DNA of 33,330 nucleotides from contig JADGPT010000008.1 in the NCBI GenBank assembly GCA_017882345.1, forward strand, positions 1 to 33,330. The letters are read 5' to 3'. The first letter of the stretch is position 1. The number at the start of each line of letters is the position of its first letter. The stretch is from Bacteroidales bacterium. GTDB lineage: Bacteria > Bacteroidota > Bacteroidia > Bacteroidales > VadinHA17. The position numbers were made by a program, and so were the translations under genes. The notes under the pieces were generated by a model. That model was given only the letters and a program-made list of their open reading frames with translations, did not search any database and was not told where the DNA came from. Shown one piece after another: positions 25,407-33,330 of the stretch.

Positions 25407-28400
25407 ATGTTTAAAAAACGACTGACTATGCAAATTTCAACCAATCTACGGCGCATTGCGCTGTTTTTTCTCAGCATGGTTCTTTCTTCGAGTATCATTT
25501 TTGCTCAGGAAAAGACCATAACCGGGAAGGTTTCTGGTGAAGGTGAAGGATCTTTGCCAGGTGTAAACGTTACTGTTCAGGGAACGACGATCGGAGCGAT
25601 CACCGACATGAATGGCAGCTACTCAATTAAAGTGCCGGGAACGGCATCTGTACTTGTCTTTTCATCTATCGGCTATTCTGCTAAACAGGTGGTTGTCGGT
25701 ACACAGAATGTAATCGACATGGTTCTTCCGTCTGACGTTACTGCTCTTAATGAGGTAGTTGTAACAGGTTACACAACTCAGAGAAGGAAGGATCTTACCG
25801 GTTCTGTCGGAGTTGTTGCGCCGGCAAAACTTACTGCAATTCCATCTGGAAACGTTAGTACTGCATTGCAAGGACAAACATCCGGTATTACAGTTATCGG
25901 AAACGGGCAACCGGGAGAAACTTCTAAAGTAAGAATCAGGGGATTCAGTTCATTTGAGAACAATGATCCTCTTTACGTTGTTGACGGAGTTCCTACACAA
26001 GACATTTCTTCAATGAACCCGAATGACGTTGAATCACTGTCCGTACTTAAAGACGCAGGGGCCGCTTCTATTTATGGTTCCAGAGCATCAAACGGTGTTA
26101 TCATTGTAACTACAAAAAAAGGTTCCAAGGGTACCAAAATTACCTACAGCATGCAACTCGGTACTCAGGATCCTGGGAATGGCCCGACAAACCTGTTAAA
26201 TACACAGGAATATGCAGACCTTTCATGGCTGGTTAACAAAAATGATAAAGTATCACCCTATGTACTTGATACAGATGGTAATCCGACAGCTGACAAGATT
26301 GACAACGCGGTTTACGGATGGGTTGGAAATCCAACTCCTACAATTCCGGCATGGGCTGCAAATACCAATTGGTATAAAGCAATAACTAACCCTGCTACAA
26401 TGCAAAATCACGACCTTACTCTTTCAGGTGGTAGCGATAATACTAAATTTTTTGCAGGTATTGGTGTACGCCAGCAGAATGGTATTATTATTCACACGAA
26501 TTCTAACAAATATACTATCCGATTCAATTCCGAATTTAGCTTCTTAAATAACCATGTGAAAATTGGAGAAAACTTCACCACTACTTACGGAACAAGCCTG
26601 GGAGTTAATAACGGTACTAACCTTAATGAATCTAGCCCTATCTCAATGGGTACATACAGGGAACAATCTATTATTCCTGTAGTATGGACAGGCGAAGATT
26701 TTGCAGGACTATCGCATACATATAAGGCTGGAGACTGGGGTGGAACTGGAATTTCCTCAGGGTTAGGTAATGCAACAAATCCTGTGGCAAGTTTGACAAG
26801 GAATAAGGATAATCAGTATTGGAACGCACGTACAATTGGAAGTACCTACATTGATATAAAGATACTCCAGGGTTTAAGCTTCAAATCCCTCATAGGAGGT
26901 ACATTTAGCACGGGACATGGTCTGGGCTACAACTATGCAACATATGAAAATGCAGAAAACACCGGATCTAACAGTTTAGTAGAAAATTCATACTTCGGCA
27001 GCGACTGGACCTGGACAAACACACTTACTCTTGATAAGACCTTCGGACAGAATAAAATACTTGCAATTGGAGGATATGAAGCTGTAAAGTATGGTATGGG
27101 ACGTGATATGGATGCAAGTCGTGGTGGTTACTTCAATGATAATCCTCTTTATCGTACATTAAGTAATGGATCCAAAATTCAAACTGCTAATTCCAACTTT
27201 GGACCTACGGCTTTTTGGGGTTCTGATGTTTCTTCCACAACTCTGATATCACAATTCATGAGAGTTGATTACTCACTGAAGGACAGATACATGTTGAGCG
27301 CTACAGTTCGTCGCGATGGTTCTTCAAGGTTTGGAACTGCAAACCGTTATGGTGTTTTCCCATCCTTTTCGGCAGCATGGCGTATCAGTGACGAAGAATT
27401 CTTTAAGGGAATAAGCTTTATTAATGACTTAAAAATAAGAGGTTCATGGGGTACTATGGGTAATCAGCTTGCCGTTTCTCCGCAGAACCAGTTTATCGCA
27501 TACGGTGGATCACCTTCTATAACCTTTTATGATATTAACGGAACATCTACCAGCTCAGTCCAGGGATTTGCACAGTCACGCATCCCTAATAAGGATGCCA
27601 AGTGGGAAACCAACATAACTACTGACATAGGGTTTGAAGCCAGTATATTAAACAATAAAATAGGGATCAAATTAGACTGGTACGACAAGAAAACAAAAGA
27701 TCTCTTGTTTGCACCTGAATATCCTGGTGCAGATGGTGCAGCTGTAGTTCCATATGTTAATATTGCTGCTATGTCTAATAAAGGGATCGATGCTGAATTA
27801 TCATTCAAAAATAAATGGGGTGACTTTGGCTTTGATGGAAGCGTTGTTGTAACAACATACAGAAATAATATCGACAAACTCGCTGAAGGTGTCAACTTTT
27901 TTGATCAGGGAGGTGGTACTACCAGGATAGGATCTAACAACAGAAATCAGGTAGGACATCCAATGTCTGCATTTTTCGGATATAAAGTTATTGGCTTGTT
28001 CCAGAGCGCTACTGATGTTACAGACTCTCCTACTCAGGACGGAGCCGCACCTGGATTATTTAAATATCAGGACACAAATGGTGATAAAAAAATTACTTCT
28101 GATGACAGGACCTTTATTGGTAATCCTAATCCAAAATTCACTTATGGATTTAACCTGGCATTCAGCTATAAGAATTTTGATCTGTCTGGTTTCCTTTATG
28201 GCTCACAGGGAAATGATATCTTTAACTCTAACAGATACTTTACCGATTTCTGGCCATCTTTCCAGGGACAAAAGAGCAAAGATCTTTTGTACAATAGCTG
28301 GACACCAACAAATACTGGTGCAACGACTCCAATGGCATCCAACACATCAAATTTCTCAACAAATCTCAATCCTAACAGCTATTATATTGAAAACGGATCA

Positions 28401-28631
28401 TATCTGAGAATGAAAAGCATTGAGTTAGGTTATACGATTCCTGAAAGCGTTATGAGCAAGATTAAACTTTCATCTCTGAGGGTTTATGTTCAGGCGCTGA
28501 ATCTTTTCACGGTTACGAAATACTCAGGACTTGATCCCGAACTTGGTGGTGATGACAGAGCTTTTGGATCTGACACAGGTAACTACCCGCTTGTCAAGAC
28601 CTACGTTTTTGGACTCAACCTTAATTTTTAA
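25407..28631 (+). CDS. SusC/RagA-family TonB-dependent outer-membrane transporter
   Basis: Signal peptide, carboxypeptidase-D-like domain ITGKVSGEGEGSLPGVNVTVQGTTIGAITDMNGSYSI, ALNEVVVTGYTTQRRKDLTGSV, plug VRIRGFSSFENNDPLYVVDGVP...GAASIYGSRASNGVIIVTTKKG, C-terminal YVFGLNLNF. Confidence 0.95.
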   Translation: MFKKRLTMQISTNLRRIALFFLSMVLSSSIIFAQEKTITGKVSGEGEGSLPGVNVTVQGTTIGAITDMNGSYSIKVPGTASVLVFSSIGYSAKQVVVGTQNVIDMVLPSDVTALNEVVVTGYTTQRRKDLTGSVGVVAPAKLTAIPSGNVSTALQGQTSGITVIGNGQPGETSKVRIRGFSSFENNDPLYVVDGVPTQDISSMNPNDVESLSVLKDAGAASIYGSRASNGVIIVTTKKGSKGTKITYSMQLGTQDPGNGPTNLLNTQEYADLSWLVNKNDKVSPYVLDTDGNPTADKIDNAVYGWVGNPTPTIPAWAANTNWYKAITNPATMQNHDLTLSGGSDNTKFFAGIGVRQQNGIIIHTNSNKYTIRFNSEFSFLNNHVKIGENFTTTYGTSLGVNNGTNLNESSPISMGTYREQSIIPVVWTGEDFAGLSHTYKAGDWGGTGISSGLGNATNPVASLTRNKDNQYWNARTIGSTYIDIKILQGLSFKSLIGGTFSTGHGLGYNYATYENAENTGSNSLVENSYFGSDWTWTNTLTLDKTFGQNKILAIGGYEAVKYGMGRDMDASRGGYFNDNPLYRTLSNGSKIQTANSNFGPTAFWGSDVSSTTLISQFMRVDYSLKDRYMLSATVRRDGSSRFGTANRYGVFPSFSAAWRISDEEFFKGISFINDLKIRGSWGTMGNQLAVSPQNQFIAYGGSPSITFYDINGTSTSSVQGFAQSRIPNKDAKWETNITTDIGFEASILNNKIGIKLDWYDKKTKDLLFAPEYPGADGAAVVPYVNIAAMSNKGIDAELSFKNKWGDFGFDGSVVVTTYRNNIDKLAEGVNFFDQGGGTTRIGSNNRNQVGHPMSAFFGYKVIGLFQSATDVTDSPTQDGAAPGLFKYQDTNGDKKITSDDRTFIGNPNPKFTYGFNLAFSYKNFDLSGFLYGSQGNDIFNSNRYFTDFWPSFQGQKSKDLLYNSWTPTNTGATTPMASNTSNFSTNLNPNSYYIENGSYLRMKSIELGYTIPESVMSKIKLSSLRVYVQALNLFTVTKYSGLDPELGGDDRAFGSDTGNYPLVKTYVFGLNLNF

Positions 28632-28651
28632 TTTTTTAATATTGTTGTAAT

Positions 28652-30550
28652 ATGAAAAGAAAGTATATAATTTTTATATTTATACTTGCAGTGCTCGGAA
28701 CATGGGGTTCGTGCAAGAGTGATTTTCTAACTATTGCTCCGACAGGTAGTTTGGGCGCAACAGATATGCAAACAGTGCCAGGTCTCGATGGTCTTTTGGT
28801 AGGTGCCTATTCTATGATCGATGGTGTGTCATCAAATACCAGCCCTGATGGTTGGGAATCGACATCCAGCAACTGGGTGTACGGCTCTATACGTGGTATG
28901 GAAGCGAATAAAGGAACAGATGGAGGCGATCAGCCTGACATCAACCCTATTCAAACTTTCTCGGAGACTTCTACAAATCCTTACCTGAATTACAAATGGA
29001 GAGAGGTATACGAGGCAATTTACAGATGTAATACACTTATTTCCTTTGCCAATAAATCTTTAGCTGCAGGCAAAATAACAGATGATCAGAATAAACTGTA
29101 TCTTCAGCAAGCTAAGACTCTTCGCGGGTGGTACCATTTTGAGGCATGGAGAATGTGGGGAAAAATTCCTTATATTGATGAAACCGTGGTTGACCCGGGA
29201 AGTGTAGTCAATGCATCAGATAATGGACCAAAAATTATTGCTGATCTTCAGACAGGATTAAGTTTACCACTAGATATGGGCGCAATTGGTAAATTCAATA
29301 TAACTGTTTCAGAAGTGCTTGTTGCAAAGGCATTGATGCAGATAAATCATGACTATGCAGGCGCATTAACTCTGCTTCAGGATGTTGTGTTAACCGGTAA
29401 AAAACCTGATGGTGCTGATATCGGGCTTGCTCCAACTTTTGGTGAGATCTTTAATGCGGCTAACCGCAATGACATCGAATCGGTTTATACAATTCAGACT
29501 TCTGTAAATGATGGTTCCGGCGCATGGAATGCAGGACCCGGAGAAGTATTGAATTTCCCTTATAAGGGCGGCGGTTCTCCAGGAGGATGCTGCGGATTCT
29601 TTGATCCAACTCAGGAATTTGTAAACTCATTTGATGTAGATGCAAGTGGACTTCCAATCTTAGATTTTAGTTATAATACAGGAACAAACCAGAATTTACG
29701 CGATTATGGTGTTGCAGGCGGTAGCCCATGGGATGCAACAAAAACTTATTCTAAAAACCAGGGTTGTACTGCTTACGCTCCGGGAGCGCCATTTAAGGAT
29801 TTAGGCTATGTGTCGCTTTCTGACAAAAATACAGGTAATGACCCAATAACAAGCCCTTCTTTCTGGGCGCTTAGATGGACAGAAGACAATTCAAAAGTCG
29901 TTGATCCTCGCCTTGACTGGACTGTTGGAAGAAGAGGTATCCCATATTGGGACTGGGGAGTACATACCGGCTCAGACTGGATCCGCGACCAGACTTATTC
30001 AGGACCTTATAGTCCTAAGAAACAGGTTTATAAGAAATCTCAGGAAGGATCATTAACAAGTACTGATAGTTGGACTTCAGGGTACACTGCAAATGGCTAT
30101 CGCATGATCCGTTATGCTGATGTTCTTCTTATGATCGCAGAATGTCAGATTGAAGGCGCAGCTCTTGATCTTCCCGGTGCTCTTGCTAATATTAACCTGG
30201 TAAGGAACAGAGCAGCAAATCCTGACGGCTATGTTTACGAATCAGATGGTACAACACCTGCCGCTACCTATAATGTAAAGCCTTATCCTTCATTCCCGGA
30301 TAAAGCCTATGCAGAATCAGCACTTTTTATGGAAAGGAAATTGGAACTCGGACAGGAAGGACACAGATGGTTTGACCTGAACAGGTGGGGAATTACCCAA
30401 ACTGAACTGACAAGAGTTCTTAATTATGAGAAACTTATGCCATGGGGTGCTAATCTATATGGCAATGCGACAGTTGGACCTAATGCCGTTAAATTTCCGA
30501 TTCCACAACGTCAGATTGACCTTAGTAATGGGAAACTAACTCAGAACTAA
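28652..30550 (+). CDS. SusD/RagB-family surface lipoprotein
   Basis: Lipobox GTWGSCKSDFL. KWREVYEAIYRCNTLI, LRGWYHFEAWRMWGKIPYIDE, RMIRYADVLLMIAECQIEG, NLVRNRA, ERKLELGQEGHRWFDLNRWG, FPIPQRQIDLSNGKLTQN. Confidence 0.95.
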   Translation: MKRKYIIFIFILAVLGTWGSCKSDFLTIAPTGSLGATDMQTVPGLDGLLVGAYSMIDGVSSNTSPDGWESTSSNWVYGSIRGMEANKGTDGGDQPDINPIQTFSETSTNPYLNYKWREVYEAIYRCNTLISFANKSLAAGKITDDQNKLYLQQAKTLRGWYHFEAWRMWGKIPYIDETVVDPGSVVNASDNGPKIIADLQTGLSLPLDMGAIGKFNITVSEVLVAKALMQINHDYAGALTLLQDVVLTGKKPDGADIGLAPTFGEIFNAANRNDIESVYTIQTSVNDGSGAWNAGPGEVLNFPYKGGGSPGGCCGFFDPTQEFVNSFDVDASGLPILDFSYNTGTNQNLRDYGVAGGSPWDATKTYSKNQGCTAYAPGAPFKDLGYVSLSDKNTGNDPITSPSFWALRWTEDNSKVVDPRLDWTVGRRGIPYWDWGVHTGSDWIRDQTYSGPYSPKKQVYKKSQEGSLTSTDSWTSGYTANGYRMIRYADVLLMIAECQIEGAALDLPGALANINLVRNRAANPDGYVYESDGTTPAATYNVKPYPSFPDKAYAESALFMERKLELGQEGHRWFDLNRWGITQTELTRVLNYEKLMPWGANLYGNATVGPNAVKFPIPQRQIDLSNGKLTQN

Positions 30551-30575
30551 TAATATTTAATTATTACTTTATTAT

Positions 30576-30613
30576 AAAGTGGACTACCTTTACTGGTAGT
30601 CCACTTTTTTTTT
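30576..30613 (+). terminator. Rho-independent terminator after SusD
   Basis: Perfect 13-bp stem AAAGTGGACTACC / GGTAGTCCACTTT with 6-nt loop TTTACT and a run of nine T. Confidence 0.9.
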
Positions 30614-30661
30614 ATTTTTGCAGGATTAGAACAAGTTATGGTAATAATTATTACATATCCA

Positions 30662-33330
30662 ATGAGGAAATATTTGTTGCTTATGTATGCTGTATTATTT
30701 TTATCCTGTTCCAAATCGACGAAGTTCCAGTTATTAAGTTCAAAGCAGACGGGCATAGATTTTAGGAACACTATTACAGAGACGGACAGTTTTAATGTCA
30801 TGAAATATGAATATATTTATAATGGTGCAGGAGTTGGTATTGCAGATCTAAACAATGACGGATTACAGGATATCATTTTCGCGGGCAACCAGGTCTCACC
30901 GAGAGTTTATTTGAATCTTGGAAACTTCAAATTTAAAGATATAACATCTAATTTTGAGGGTCTTACAAACAGCCAGTGGTATAGCAGTGTTTCAATTGTG
31001 GACATCAACAGCGATGGATGGCCCGATGTATATTTAACTTCAACAAAAAGCAACGATCCTGAAAAACGCAAAAACAGATTATGGATCAATAACGGATCAA
31101 AAAATGGAGCAGATCCAACATTCACAGAGATGGCAGAAAAGTATGGAATTGCTGATACCGGTTATGCCACCAATGCAACATTTTTTGATTACGATCGTGA
31201 TGGGTACCTTGATCTTTATATATTAAATAATACCGAAACTCAAAGGATGATAACTACTTACCATAAGAGAGTGGTTGACGGTAGTGCCTCAAACAATGAC
31301 AGACTTTATCATAATAATGGGAACGGTACATTTACTGATGTGACAATTAAGGCAGGAATCGTTTATGAAGGGTATGGCCTGGGCTTGGCTATTGGTGATG
31401 TTAATAAAGATGGATACCCAGATATTTATATATCAAATGATTTCATGTCCAATGACTTATTATATATAAATCAGGGTGACGGAACTTTCAAAAATGAAAT
31501 TAGCAAATATATGTCTTACCAGTCAAAATCTTCAATGGGTAATGATATGGCTGATGTGAACAACGATGGGAATCTTGATATGTTTACACTTGATATGATG
31601 CCAGAGAATTATTATAAACGAAAACAAACTATCAATGGTTTTAGCTATATATTCTACATAAATGATGAAAAATTTGGTTTCGAACACCAATATTTGAGAA
31701 ATATGCTTCATGTGCATAATGGATTTTTGAAAGGAGAGATGCTTCCTTACAGTGAGGAGGGCCAGATGATGGGTATCGACAAGTCCGATTGGAGCTGGTC
31801 GCCATTATTTGCTGATTATGATAACGATGGGGATAAAGATCTTATCATTGCAAATGGGTTTCCTAAAGATATGACTGACAAAGACTGGACCCGTTTTAAA
31901 GTAAAGGCAGAAGGAAACTATGCTTCCGATCAGACCCTTATAAACATGGCCCCGGCTATAAAAGTACCTAATCTTGCTTTTGAAAACACTTTGAATACCG
32001 GGAATCTGGGTTTCACCAAAAGAACGGATTGGCTGCCACCCGTACCTTCTTTTTCTTATGGGGCTGCATTTGTTGATCTCGATAACGATGGTGATCTTGA
32101 CTACATCTCTAATAATTTAAATGACGAGGCCTTTATTCTGAAGAATACCACATTTGAAAAATCAAAGAAAAAGGCAGGTTTTATAAGGATAAAATTGACA
32201 GGAAAGACCGGGAATACAATGGCGATTGGAGCAAAAGTCGAGTTATGGGACAAAGACAAATACCAGTATACCGAGCATTTTCTAACAAGGGGATATGCTT
32301 CCTCTGTCGATCCAATCATACATTTTGGTCTTGGGCAGACCACTTCCATCGATTCAATTAAAGTTACGTGGCCGGCAACAGGTTATACAACAATACTGAA
32401 AAATATTGCTGCCAATCAGCTGATTGAAATAAATGAAATAAATTCAAGCCAGACACCAAAGATTGTTCAAAATTTGAATAATGATCACCTGTTATTTAAT
32501 GAGCATGAAAATGTGATAAATTATGTGCATGAACAAACGGATTATGTTGACTATTCGCTTCCTCAGAGAATTATTCCCCATAAATTTTCACAGATCGGGC
32601 CTCGTATGGCCAAAGGCGATCTTAATAACGATGGCCGCGAGGATCTGATAATTGGTTCTACTAATAAATTGCCAACTACTGTATTTTTAAGGAAAGGAAA
32701 TGGATTTGAAGAGGCTCATATTGAAGGATTAACTACAATGAAGGAATTCTCTGAATCAGATCTGGCGATATTGGATTTTGATAATGATGGTGATATGGAT
32801 GTTGTTGCTGTCGCCGGAGGATATGAAAACAAGGATAGCGATTACAAACATTACCTGTACGAAAACCATAATGGAACTTTTGTAAGAACAGAACTTCCAA
32901 TTCCGGCTTTTCCTGCTTCGGTAGTACGTCCCTGCGATTTTAATCATGATGGCTATCCTGATTTGTTTATTGGCTCAAGGGTAAAAAGAGGAATGTTCCC
33001 GTATGCAAACCATTCCTGGCTTATTATTAATGATAAAGGAAAACCTACAGTTAATTCTGCTTCAAAATTAGACCTTGGCATGGTAACTGATGCGATCTGG
33101 ACTGATTATGACAATGATGGATGGGAAGATCTGCTGGTTGCAAGAGAATATAATTCTATATTACTTTTAAAGAATATGAATGGGAAAGAACTGATCCCTC
33201 AAAACATACCTGAATTGGAAAGCAAGCGTGGTATATGGTTCTCCCTGGCTGCTGGTGATTTTAATAAGGATGGTTATGAAGATTATATTGTTGGCAATCT
33301 GGGTGAAAATAACCGGTTCAGTGTAAGTGA
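30662..33330 (+). CDS. FG-GAP/VCBS + ASPIC/UnbV lipoprotein, incomplete at the right window edge
   Basis: Not in the ORF track because it has no stop in the window. MRKYLLLMYAVLFLSCSKSTKFQLLSSKQTGIDFRNTITETDSFNVMKYEYIYNGAGVGIADLNNDGLQDIIFAGNQ; many DxDxDG repeats; ASPIC-like AIGAKVELWDKDKYQYTEHFLTRGYASSVDPIIHFGLGQTTSIDSIKVTWP. Paralogous to 1716-4559. Confidence 0.88.
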   Translation, partial: MRKYLLLMYAVLFLSCSKSTKFQLLSSKQTGIDFRNTITETDSFNVMKYEYIYNGAGVGIADLNNDGLQDIIFAGNQVSPRVYLNLGNFKFKDITSNFEGLTNSQWYSSVSIVDINSDGWPDVYLTSTKSNDPEKRKNRLWINNGSKNGADPTFTEMAEKYGIADTGYATNATFFDYDRDGYLDLYILNNTETQRMITTYHKRVVDGSASNNDRLYHNNGNGTFTDVTIKAGIVYEGYGLGLAIGDVNKDGYPDIYISNDFMSNDLLYINQGDGTFKNEISKYMSYQSKSSMGNDMADVNNDGNLDMFTLDMMPENYYKRKQTINGFSYIFYINDEKFGFEHQYLRNMLHVHNGFLKGEMLPYSEEGQMMGIDKSDWSWSPLFADYDNDGDKDLIIANGFPKDMTDKDWTRFKVKAEGNYASDQTLINMAPAIKVPNLAFENTLNTGNLGFTKRTDWLPPVPSFSYGAAFVDLDNDGDLDYISNNLNDEAFILKNTTFEKSKKKAGFIRIKLTGKTGNTMAIGAKVELWDKDKYQYTEHFLTRGYASSVDPIIHFGLGQTTSIDSIKVTWPATGYTTILKNIAANQLIEINEINSSQTPKIVQNLNNDHLLFNEHENVINYVHEQTDYVDYSLPQRIIPHKFSQIGPRMAKGDLNNDGREDLIIGSTNKLPTTVFLRKGNGFEEAHIEGLTTMKEFSESDLAILDFDNDGDMDVVAVAGGYENKDSDYKHYLYENHNGTFVRTELPIPAFPASVVRPCDFNHDGYPDLFIGSRVKRGMFPYANHSWLIINDKGKPTVNSASKLDLGMVTDAIWTDYDNDGWEDLLVAREYNSILLLKNMNGKELIPQNIPELESKRGIWFSLAAGDFNKDGYEDYIVGNLGENNRFSVS

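Noticed and set aside
30547-32947. Minus-strand ORFs 30547-30801, 30907-31125, 31532-31717, 32101-32349, 32756-32947
   Set aside because: The first crosses the terminator hairpin; the others are antisense to the open FG-GAP frame starting at 30662, which has clear domain content.
1-33330. CRISPR arrays, tRNA or rRNA genes, phage structural genes
   Set aside because: No regularly spaced long repeats, no cloverleaf-like or rRNA-conserved stretches and no phage-like ORFs were recognised on reading.

Overview
This looks like a Bacteroidota accessory region, judging by SusC/SusD, lipoprotein signals and ASPIC/UnbV-type FG-GAP proteins. Left edge (1-1707): a 5'-truncated IS630-like transposase stub followed by an IS4-like DDE transposase. 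The IS4-like gene is split over two frames at an A-run carrying a canonical -1 slippery heptamer directly before a stop. This insertion complex abuts a large FG-GAP/ASPIC protein gene (1716-4559) that has lost its N-terminal ~156 codons. The core (4562-22577) is a compact 12-gene minus-strand cluster. In transcription order it encodes: CRTAC1-like FG-GAP lipoprotein; HzsA-like PD40 lipoprotein with a C-terminal CxxCH; YVTN propeller / MauG-like tri-heme cytochrome; Reg_prop beta-propeller; RidA/chorismatase-like protein; LivK-like binding protein; DAHP synthase; second LivK-like binding protein; TPR + FG-GAP + ASPIC/UnbV lipoprotein with a large unassigned C-terminus; second CRTAC1-like protein; asparagine-synthetase-like amide ligase lacking the glutaminase Cys; radical SAM enzyme. 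I know of no characterised system with this composition, and it is my main candidate for an undescribed system. Upstream lie an OmpR-type response regulator and histidine kinase (minus strand). The intergenic gap between kinase and cluster carries four 11-bp-phased ATTAAAM repeats. Divergently on the plus strand are SusC, SusD, a strong terminator, and another FG-GAP/ASPIC lipoprotein running off the right end; it is paralogous to the truncated left one and is missing from the ORF track. All family names come from reading motifs by eye; no searches were run.
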